Below, in pieces: positions 1 to 5,788 of a stretch of DNA of 6,759 bases. The translations under genes were made by a program, and so were the position numbers. Under the pieces are notes generated by a model. That model made no database searches, was not told the DNA's origin, and saw nothing but the letters and a program-made list of their open reading frames with translations. This DNA is from Elusimicrobiota bacterium (lineage in GTDB: Bacteria > Elusimicrobiota > Elusimicrobia > UBA1565 > UBA9628). Location: contig JAHFCD010000125.1 in the NCBI GenBank assembly GCA_023249695.1, positions 1 through 6,759 on the forward strand, given 5' to 3'. Each line of letters opens with the position of its first letter. The stretch's first letter is position 1.

Positions 1-2
1 CC

Positions 3-545
3 GTGGGCGAAACCGGGCGCGTTCTCGCGGCCGAAGCGAATCCCTCCGTGCGACGACGTCTGGAGGGTAATCTGAGGCTCAATCGTTTCCCTCGAGTCGA
101 GATCAGCCCTTACGCCGTCGCCGAGCGGGAGGGGGCCGTCGAGTTCTGGGGGCCCTCCGCCGACTCCGCCGGCTCCGGCGACGGCCACATGGCTCCCGGC
201 GGAGCGGCTAATCGTCAGGAGATCATTCGCGTCGAGACACGGAGCGTCGACGCCGTCTGCGGCGCGGCGCGCATCGAGCGGCTCGATCTGATGAAAATCG
301 ACGTGGAAGGCTTCGAATGGCCGGTGCTCCAAGGAGCGGAAAAGACTATCGCCAGCTTCAGGCCGCATATCGTCTTTGAGTTCAACACGGAGTACGCTGC
401 TCGCGGCGGCGGCGACGCGGAGCTGCTGTCTAAATTTTTCGAGAGGCACCGGTACCGGCTGTTCGCGATCGGCCGCAGTTGGGCCGAAGCCGTGAAGCCG
501 GGCGATTGGCCTTCCTGCGCCGACATCTGGGCGGTCCCGGATTGA
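3..545 (+). CDS. FkbM family SAM-dependent methyltransferase, 5'-truncated
   Basis: This is the C-terminal 180 residues of an FkbM-type methyltransferase. The reading frame is open to the left edge, so the GTG at position 3 is an internal valine and the true start lies upstream. The visible part begins in the SAM-binding Rossmann fold: GxV followed by AEANPS (residues 10-15) matches the family's acidic strand-2 motif (usually EPxP), and the asparagines of EGNLRLN follow. The family hallmark is at residues 95-112, with DLMKIDVEGFE and then VLQGA. Members usually run about 230-300 residues, so roughly 60-100 are probably missing. The family O-methylates sugars or polyketides, and in glycan loci it usually acts on a sugar hydroxyl; the substrate cannot be read here. 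A Gly/Ser/Asp-rich stretch at residues 50-70 looks like a variable loop. The gene ends with TGA, 20 nt before the next gene. The family call is firm; the role is inferred. Confidence 0.9.
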   Translation: MGETGRVLAAEANPSVRRRLEGNLRLNRFPRVEISPYAVAEREGAVEFWGPSADSAGSGDGHMAPGGAANRQEIIRVETRSVDAVCGAARIERLDLMKIDVEGFEWPVLQGAEKTIASFRPHIVFEFNTEYAARGGGDAELLSKFFERHRYRLFAIGRSWAEAVKPGDWPSCADIWAVPD

Positions 546-547
546 TC

Positions 548-554
548 GGTGAGG
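548..554 (+). promoter_or_regulatory. Probable ribosome binding site for the zinc-ribbon methyltransferase
   Basis: GGTGAGG lies 11 nt before the ATG at 566, in the 20-nt gap after the FkbM gene. The spacing is slightly long, but this is the only purine-rich site near that start. It supports 566 over the in-frame ATG at 479, which would overlap the FkbM gene by 67 nt. Confidence 0.45.
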
Positions 555-565
555 CCGCCCCCACG

Positions 566-1339
566 ATGAATTGTCCGCTCTGCTCGTCCCTGGAGGCCCG
601 TGATTACGCCGCCTGGCCGACTTTCGCGGTTCTTCAATGCCGTGACTGCGGATTTCGCTTTGTGAACACAGCGGCACCTTCCTACCCTCGCGACGCCCAG
701 TTCATACATGATGAGCCGCGGAGCGGGAATATCGAGCCTGGGTTGCCGCATATCCGGCGCCGGGTCCGGGATATACTCCGGTACAAGCAGGCTCCTGGAC
801 GCGCTCTTGATATCGGCTGCGGATGGGGAGAGCTCGCGCTCGGTCTGCAGGAAAAGGGATTTGAGTCCGTCGGCCTCGATATGAAGCCTCAACGCATCTC
901 GCACCTCCAAGCGCATTTCCCGCAAACGGCATGGCGCGTCGGGCTGACCACGGATTTAGCGTCCTCTCCCGAGCGATTCGACGTCCTGGCGCTGTATCAT
1001 GTGCTGGAGCACGTGCCGAACCCGAAAGAGGTCCTGGCGAGCGTGAAGGCCTTGGCGAAGCCCGGGGCTTTGATCGTCATCGAGGTGCCGCATGTCGGAG
1101 GGTGGGAGTCGCGGCTGAAGGGACGGCGCTGGCATTATTACAACGTGGACCACGTGACATACTTCCGGACGTCCGATCTGAGACGGCTGGCTTCGGATTT
1201 GGACTTGGAGGTGCTGGACATCCGCGGTTATCAGCATTTCTCGTATCCGCAAGACGTTCTCTGGAAGGACTGCATCAAAGGCGCTCTCGGCTGGCTCGGA
1301 TTCCAAGACGTGGTCTCGATGTTCTTGCGGGTACGATGA
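566..1339 (+). CDS. Zinc-ribbon class I SAM-dependent methyltransferase
   Basis: A 257-residue protein beginning MNCPLC. Two CxxC pairs (C3/C6 and C25/C28) form a predicted N-terminal zinc ribbon. A class I methyltransferase fold follows: motif I LDIGCGWG at residues 81-88, the acidic end of strand 2 near D105, LYHVLEHV at 143-150 and a KPGALIVIEVPH strand at 165-176. The later stretch with W189, H196 and YFRTSDLRRL (199-208) matches the P-x-H-x-x-x-F-S region common in sugar-cluster methyltransferases. Zinc-ribbon methyltransferases are frequent in surface-glycan and deoxysugar loci. The larger C-methyltransferases of the NovU/TylC3 type are about 400 residues with an extra C-terminal domain that is absent here. 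The start is chosen because the CxxC begins right after it and the longer alternative from 479 would only add FkbM-overlapping sequence. The C-terminus (FQDVVSMFLRVR) seems to stop earlier than usual for such proteins. The stop overlaps the next start by 4 nt. Confidence 0.87.
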   Translation: MNCPLCSSLEARDYAAWPTFAVLQCRDCGFRFVNTAAPSYPRDAQFIHDEPRSGNIEPGLPHIRRRVRDILRYKQAPGRALDIGCGWGELALGLQEKGFESVGLDMKPQRISHLQAHFPQTAWRVGLTTDLASSPERFDVLALYHVLEHVPNPKEVLASVKALAKPGALIVIEVPHVGGWESRLKGRRWHYYNVDHVTYFRTSDLRRLASDLDLEVLDIRGYQHFSYPQDVLWKDCIKGALGWLGFQDVVSMFLRVR

Positions 1340-2076
1340 CCATGCTGCCTCAGAATATCCGCCATTTTCTTCGCCGGATCATCTATCCGGGGCTCGACCT
1401 CCACTCGCGCAATCGGGCGTGGCTGAGGCGATATTGGAAATCCGGTCCGCGGGACGTGCTCGACGCGGGCAGCGGCAACGGCTATTTCTCATGGCTGGCC
1501 TACCAGTCCGGAGCCAAGGTCGTGGCCCTGAATTTCGATGAGCGGCAGGTTGAGAAGGCTCGGGATTTCCTGGTCGGCTATCGCAAGGCCGATCCGTCCC
1601 GCCTGAGCTTCGAGACCGCGAACCTCTATGAGCTCGTGAAGGAAACCCGCCGGTTCGATGAGATCATTTGTTTCGAGGTGTTGGAGCATCTTCACCAGGA
1701 TGCGATGGTCGTTCGGGAATTCCATCGCCTTCTTCGTCCGGGAGGAGTGCTTCATTTGTGCTGCCCTTATAGCCTGCATCCGCGTCATCAAATCGAGGTC
1801 TTGGACCGCGACGAAAAGGGCGGGCATGTGCGGGCCGGCTACACCGAAGCGGATTATCGCGCCCTGCTCGAGCCGGCAGGTTTCCGTATTGAGCGCGTGG
1901 TGGGAATCGGGCCGAGGCCGCTGTACCTGGCCGACCAGATGCTTCGCGCCATCGGCGTCCGTTTCGGCGACGCGTTCGCTTTGCCGTTCCTCGCCCCGGC
2001 GCTCGCGTCCGTTTGGCTGGCGCGCCCCAACCCGCCTGTGCCGTTTTCCCTGTATGTCACGGCCGTGAAATCGTGA
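1336..2076 (+). CDS. Class I SAM-dependent methyltransferase (Methyltransf_11/23-like)
   Basis: A 246-residue protein. Motif I is VLDAGSGNGYF at residues 41-51, strand 2 is VVALNFDE (62-69), motif II contains ICFEVLEHL (111-119), and motif III is LLRPGGVLHLCCP (132-144). After the core, a segment with GYTEADYRALLEPAGF (168-183) matches the usual post-core 'sxxELxxlLexaGF' element of these enzymes. No zinc ribbon is present. The sequence fits a small-molecule or sugar methyltransferase, and the target is not evident. The ATG at 1336 overlaps the upstream TGA as ATGA, which argues for translational coupling; a second ATG two codons later (1342) is possible. Like its neighbour it carries the xVLEH signature, so the two may be distant relatives, but the N-termini differ and they are not recent duplicates. 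The last base of its stop is the first base of the next gene. Confidence 0.88.
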   Translation: MTMLPQNIRHFLRRIIYPGLDLHSRNRAWLRRYWKSGPRDVLDAGSGNGYFSWLAYQSGAKVVALNFDERQVEKARDFLVGYRKADPSRLSFETANLYELVKETRRFDEIICFEVLEHLHQDAMVVREFHRLLRPGGVLHLCCPYSLHPRHQIEVLDRDEKGGHVRAGYTEADYRALLEPAGFRIERVVGIGPRPLYLADQMLRAIGVRFGDAFALPFLAPALASVWLARPNPPVPFSLYVTAVKS

Positions 2077-3266
2077 TGGCTAACACGAAGACCATTCAGC
2101 GTATTTTGCTGTTGACCTGCGACACGGCGTGGATGAACTCGCATTTGGTCCGTGGCTGGCGCATGACGGGCGCGGAAGTGACCGTCGAGCACTATGGGAC
2201 GAATATGGGGCGGGGTTGGGACGCCGCGGGCGAACGGACACACCGCGAGCGCAACGCTCGGTGGCGCAGGGCGGCCTCGGAGATCGACGCGCGGGGGGGG
2301 CTCGATCTCGTCTTCATGGTTGCCCTCGACGACGTATTGGAAAACGAGACTTTGGCCCATTTCAAGAGTCTCGGCGCCAAGCTCGTCTTGTACCAGGCCG
2401 ACATGCTGGCCCAGTGGTACAAGGTCATCCGTTCCAGCCGGTTCGTGGACCTGATCTGCCTCGGATCGCAAGACCACGCGGACTATTATCGAAAACGGGG
2501 CGTTCGCCTGCTGAACTTCGGCTTCGCGGCGATCCCGCCGACGAAGGAGGAATGGAATGCTCCGCCCATAGCTTATGAAGGCGTGCTCTTCACCGGTTCG
2601 CCTTGGCCCTACCGGCAACGAGTGCTGCGCGGCATGGCCGAGGCCGGGCTACCTTTACGAATTTTCGGTCACAACTGGGACCGTACCGGCTCATGGCCGA
2701 AGACGCCCGGCGGGTGGCGTAAGACCGCGCATGATATCCGGGCGTACATGCTTCCCCGCCTTCTCGAGGAAGGGCCGCAGCTGGTCGGCCAATTGGCCCG
2801 CAGGCTGCTTCCGGCCGAAAGGGACGCCGTTCGCTCGGACGCCTTTCCCCCGGGTGTGATCCAAGGAACGTACGGCGATGATCAAATCGTACCGCTCGTG
2901 CGAGGGGCGGCCATCAACCTCGGCTTCACCCAGATCGGGCTCGATGCGGCGAGCGAATATCCCCGCATGATCCGCCTCCGTGAATTCGAGATCCCGATGA
3001 TGGGAGGATTTTACCTTACCCAGAACTGCCCTGAGCTGTCGAGGTATTTCGAGATCGGTCGGGAAATCGCTGTCTGGGAGACGGCCCAGGATGTCCAGGA
3101 ACGCTGCCGCCATTATTTGGCTCGTCCCGACGAGCGGGCGCGCATCGCCGAGGCGGGCCGACGGCGCGCATTGAACAACCATACGTGGACTCACCGATTT
3201 CAGCTCATGGCCGACGAGCTCGGAATGCGCCTGCCGACCTCAGCCGGCGCGGGGGCCGGAGCCTGA
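2076..3266 (+). CDS. CgeB-like glycosyltransferase (glycosyl transferase family 1-type C-terminus)
   Basis: A 396-residue protein. The N-terminal half begins with a hydrophobic strand (IQRILLLTCD, residues 8-17) and contains FMVALDDVL (80-88), VLYQADM (104-110) and DLICLGS (125-131), consistent with a Rossmann-like lobe. FTGSPWPYRQRVLRGM (172-187) and LRIFGHNW (194-201) start the second lobe. The diagnostic C-terminal block is at residues 298-375: RLREFEIPMMGGFYLT, then ELSRYFEIGREIAVW, and finally NNHTWTHRF. This matches the CgeB pattern 'R-x-F-E-x-P-x-x-G-g-f-L-t … HT-x-x-x-R'. CgeB was named for a Bacillus spore-coat protein, but the family is widespread in polysaccharide clusters and is expected to use a nucleotide-sugar donor. 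The ATG at 2076 overlaps the previous stop by one base (TGATG). A GTG one codon upstream (2073) is an alternative. A run of eight Gs lies at 2293-2300. The segment at residues 202-260, rich in Arg, Pro and Leu, is probably a lineage-specific insertion. Confidence 0.87.
   Translation: MANTKTIQRILLLTCDTAWMNSHLVRGWRMTGAEVTVEHYGTNMGRGWDAAGERTHRERNARWRRAASEIDARGGLDLVFMVALDDVLENETLAHFKSLGAKLVLYQADMLAQWYKVIRSSRFVDLICLGSQDHADYYRKRGVRLLNFGFAAIPPTKEEWNAPPIAYEGVLFTGSPWPYRQRVLRGMAEAGLPLRIFGHNWDRTGSWPKTPGGWRKTAHDIRAYMLPRLLEEGPQLVGQLARRLLPAERDAVRSDAFPPGVIQGTYGDDQIVPLVRGAAINLGFTQIGLDAASEYPRMIRLREFEIPMMGGFYLTQNCPELSRYFEIGREIAVWETAQDVQERCRHYLARPDERARIAEAGRRRALNNHTWTHRFQLMADELGMRLPTSAGAGAGA
3258..3261 (+). promoter_or_regulatory. 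Ribosome binding site for the third glycan-chain gene
   Basis: GGAG sits 4 nt before the ATG at 3266, inside the last codons of the CgeB-like gene. It supports 3266 as the start rather than the in-frame ATG at 3185, which would overlap the upstream gene by 82 nt. Confidence 0.5.
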
Positions 3267-4576
3267 TGCGCCGCGTTCTCTTGATCACGAGCAGCTATCG
3301 GCCGGCCATGCTGGCCGACATGCAGCGCGCCCGCATGCTGTCGTGGGAGCTCGCGGCGCTCGGCTGGGAGGTGGAAGTGCTTGCGCCCGCCGCAGGCGAA
3401 ATCAGGACGGACGCGCTGGAGCCCGACCACGCGGGTTTTTTCCCCGCGATCGAAATGGTTCATGAGGCCGGCTCGCTGCTGCGCACCGCATTCGAGCTGA
3501 TCGGCTCGCGTTCTCCGGCTTGGAGGACGCTCCGTCCCATGGATATGCGAGCGCGGGCGCTTCTGAAATCCGGCCGCTTCGATCTGGTCTATTTCTCGAC
3601 CACCACCTTCAGCTATCTTCCGCTCGGTGAGCGCTGGAAGAAAAAGTTCGGAGTGCCTTACGTCCTCGATTTGCATGATCCGTGGGTGCGATCGGATTCC
3701 GCCTCGGGGCCCAAGGGCTGGCGTGCGCGAGTTGCCGGGGCGGTGCACGCCCGCATGGAGCGATCGGCGGTGGTCAATGCGGCCGGCCTCGTGGCGGTGT
3801 CTCCGGCGTATCTCGAGGCGATGAAGCTGCGCTACGAAAGCTTGAATCCCGGTTGGCTGGCGTCCGCCCGCCACGCCGTCATTCCCTTCGGCGCACTGGC
3901 GTCGGACCTCGTCGAGGCGGCCAGGATGGCCCGGCCGCCGGACCGGGGCGAATCCCGGGACATCCGGCTCCATTACGTTGGAGCGGGCGGACCGATCATG
4001 GTCCGGTCTTTTTCGCTGCTTTGCCGCGCCCTGGCTTCACTGCGCAAACGAAATCATTCTCTGGTGGACCGGGTGCGGGTCCGCTTGTTCGGCACAACGT
4101 ACGATTGGAAACCCGGTAAACCAAAAGCGCTGGAAGCAGCGGCATGGGAAGCGGGGGTCGGTGACCTGGTCGAGGAAAATCCGGAGCGGGTTTCCTACCG
4201 GCGCTCCTTGGAATTGCTTCTCGAGAGCGACGGGGCCTTGATCCTCGGCGTCGACGACTCGGGGTATATGCCGTCCAAGTTATTCGGTTACGCTTTGTCC
4301 GGCAAGCCGCTGCTCGCGTCGTTGCGCCAGGACGGCCCGGCCTATGCCTTCTGTCGGGATAATCCCGAGTTGGGACGCGCCCTCCGGTTTGGGGGGGCGG
4401 ATGAAATGTCCGTGGAGGAAGCGTCGCGCGTCATCGAGGCTTTCCTCCAGGATGCCGCGCAACGGCGAATCATCAATCGCCGGGAAGTCCTCGAGCCGTA
4501 CTTGGCCCCGGCCATGGCGCGCCGCCACGTGGAACTCTTCGACGCCTGTCTCAAACCGGCGGCCGTGGCGGCATGA
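3266..4576 (+). CDS. GT4-like glycosyltransferase with an atypical catalytic-motif region
   Basis: A 436-residue two-lobe (GT-B) protein. The first lobe starts RRVLLITSSYRP (residues 2-13) with RARMLSWELAALGWEVEVLAP (21-41). It continues with FDLVYFSTTTFSYL (105-118) and VPYVLDLHDPW (130-140), a signature of the N-terminal domain of many GT4 enzymes. LVAVSPAYLEAM (175-186) and VIPFGA (205-210) end that lobe. The second lobe shows IRLHYVGAGG (233-242), VRVRLFGT (270-277) and GALILGVDDSGYMPSKLFGYALSGKPLLA (323-351). In most relatives the block SKLFEYxxxGKPVL carries the second Glu of the EX7E motif; here that position is Gly341 (LFGYALSG), and there is no clean first Glu either. The protein may therefore use a different donor-binding arrangement or have reduced activity. 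The start overlaps the previous stop by one base. G-runs of seven occur at 4391-4397. It most likely adds a sugar to a lipid-linked glycan, with unknown specificity. Confidence 0.83.
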   Translation: MRRVLLITSSYRPAMLADMQRARMLSWELAALGWEVEVLAPAAGEIRTDALEPDHAGFFPAIEMVHEAGSLLRTAFELIGSRSPAWRTLRPMDMRARALLKSGRFDLVYFSTTTFSYLPLGERWKKKFGVPYVLDLHDPWVRSDSASGPKGWRARVAGAVHARMERSAVVNAAGLVAVSPAYLEAMKLRYESLNPGWLASARHAVIPFGALASDLVEAARMARPPDRGESRDIRLHYVGAGGPIMVRSFSLLCRALASLRKRNHSLVDRVRVRLFGTTYDWKPGKPKALEAAAWEAGVGDLVEENPERVSYRRSLELLLESDGALILGVDDSGYMPSKLFGYALSGKPLLASLRQDGPAYAFCRDNPELGRALRFGGADEMSVEEASRVIEAFLQDAAQRRIINRREVLEPYLAPAMARRHVELFDACLKPAAVAA

Positions 4577-5775
4577 GCGTCCTCTTCGGTCATCCCAGCG
4601 GGGGCCCGTTTTCTCACCATGCGGCCCTGGCCCATTTCGAGAAAGGACGCCTCGACGCGTTCTGCGTGCCGTGGATGCCCTCCCGGCAAGTCGTCGGGCT
4701 TCTCGAGAATGCCGGTCCTCTCGGACGGCGATTCGCCCGGCGTCATTTTCCTCCCCTGGCGAGCGCGCCGAAGATCCAGGGACGATGGGGGGAGCTTCGC
4801 CGTCTGGCGATCCGGGCCTTCGGCCGGGGCGACGAGGGGTTGTCTTACGAGGCTAATGATTGGCTCATGGAGACGATGGGGCGCGAGTGCCGGCGGCCGG
4901 CCGTGACGGCCGTCCACTCTTACGAGGACTGCTCCTTGACCCAGTTTGCGGAGGCCAAGCGCCTGGGTAAGGCGTGCCTTTACGATATGCCGATCGGGTA
5001 CTACCCCGCGTGGGAGCAGACGCAGGCCGACCTCCTGGGCCGGCACGCCGATTGGCTCCCCGCGGAGGCGCGCCTGCCCGGCCGTTTTTCACGGCCGGAA
5101 CAGAAGCGGCGCGAGATGGAGCTGGCCGACTTGGTCCTGGTCCCGGGCAGCTTCGTCGAGCGGACGATTCTCTCGTTTCATCCCGGCAAGAAGACGGCTC
5201 GGGCGCCCTACGGCGTCGATCTTGAATTCTGGTGTCCGGATCCGGAAAAGAGGACAGATAAGGCGTTGCGCTTCATTTGCGCGGGCCAGCTATCGATCCG
5301 CAAAGGCATTCCCGGCCTCCTGGCGGCGTGGGAGGCGGCCGGTTTACGCGACGCCGAGCTCGAGCTCGTGGGGCCTTGGCAATTGGCGCCGGAGAAGCGC
5401 GGGAGCTTGCCGCCCGGCGTCACCTGCCTTCCGCCATGCTCCAGCGAGGCGTTGCGCGAGAGATATCGGGCGGCCGACGTGTTTTTATTCCCATCGTTCT
5501 TCGAAGGCTTCGGGCTGGTTCTGCTGGAGGCGATGGCCTGCGGCCTGCCCGCGGTGGCCACCGATGCCACGGCTGGGCCGGACGTGCTGGACGAGTCCTG
5601 CGGAAGGTTGGTCCAGGCCGGAGACCTTGATGCGATGGTGGAGAGCCTGAGATGGTTCGGCGCTCATCGAGGACAATTGCCCGGGATGAGCCGCGCCGCA
5701 CGGAGCCGGGCCGAGACCTTCACCTGGGGCAACTACCGTCGCCGCATGGACGAAGGCGTCGCCCCGTTCATCTGA
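4573..5775 (+). CDS. GT4 family glycosyltransferase
   Basis: A 400-residue GT-B glycosyltransferase. The N-terminus (VLFGHPSG, residues 3-10, then HHAALAHFEKGRLDAFCVPWMPS) is typical of a recognisable GT4 subgroup in polysaccharide clusters that also has LYDMPIGYYPAWEQTQ (136-151) and EMELADLVLVPGSFVERTI (181-199). PYGVDLEFW (212-220) marks the inter-lobe linker. The C-terminal lobe has RFICAGQLSIRKGIPGLLAAW (233-253), LELVGPW (263-269), and the catalytic block SFFEGFGLVLLEAMACGLPAVAT (308-330), with the EX7E pair at E311 and E319. The family is a retaining enzyme class that transfers sugar from a nucleotide-sugar donor. It probably acts in the cytoplasm or at the inner face of the membrane; no signal peptide or membrane segment is apparent. 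Length is normal. The ATG overlaps the previous TGA as ATGA, so translation is likely coupled. A GC-rich hairpin is embedded at 5078-5098. Confidence 0.93.
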   Translation: MSVLFGHPSGGPFSHHAALAHFEKGRLDAFCVPWMPSRQVVGLLENAGPLGRRFARRHFPPLASAPKIQGRWGELRRLAIRAFGRGDEGLSYEANDWLMETMGRECRRPAVTAVHSYEDCSLTQFAEAKRLGKACLYDMPIGYYPAWEQTQADLLGRHADWLPAEARLPGRFSRPEQKRREMELADLVLVPGSFVERTILSFHPGKKTARAPYGVDLEFWCPDPEKRTDKALRFICAGQLSIRKGIPGLLAAWEAAGLRDAELELVGPWQLAPEKRGSLPPGVTCLPPCSSEALRERYRAADVFLFPSFFEGFGLVLLEAMACGLPAVATDATAGPDVLDESCGRLVQAGDLDAMVESLRWFGAHRGQLPGMSRAARSRAETFTWGNYRRRMDEGVAPFI

Positions 5776-5778
5776 TAT

Positions 5779-5782
5779 GGGA
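5779..5782 (+). promoter_or_regulatory. Ribosome binding site deciding the start of the last gene
   Basis: GGGA followed by a 6-nt A-rich spacer precedes the ATG at 5789. The in-frame ATG at 5777 has no purine-rich site upstream. The 5789 start also begins the protein directly at MRLAIIVSHP, as relatives usually do. Confidence 0.5.
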
Positions 5783-5788
5783 CAAAAA

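Noticed and set aside
479..565. N-terminal extension of the zinc-ribbon methyltransferase from the ATG at 479
   Set aside because: It would overlap the FkbM gene by 67 nt and add residues before the CxxC ribbon, which normally sits at the very N-terminus. The ATG at 566 fits better.
215..925. A 236-codon minus-strand open frame opposite the FkbM and zinc-ribbon methyltransferase genes
   Set aside because: Both + strand genes carry hallmark motifs here; the antisense product has none.
931..1335. Upstream extension of the second methyltransferase from 931
   Set aside because: The added residues are an out-of-frame, Arg/Gly-rich reading of the zinc-ribbon methyltransferase. The ATGA overlap at 1336 gives the natural start.
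1854..2618. A 254-codon minus-strand open frame across the junction of the second methyltransferase and the CgeB-like gene
   Set aside because: It crosses two well-supported + strand genes, has no domain signature, and shows the composition of a reverse-complement shadow.
4599..4614. CGGGGGCCCG followed by TTTT, resembling a terminator
   Set aside because: The stem would have only a 2-nt loop, and the site lies about 26 nt inside a coding gene.
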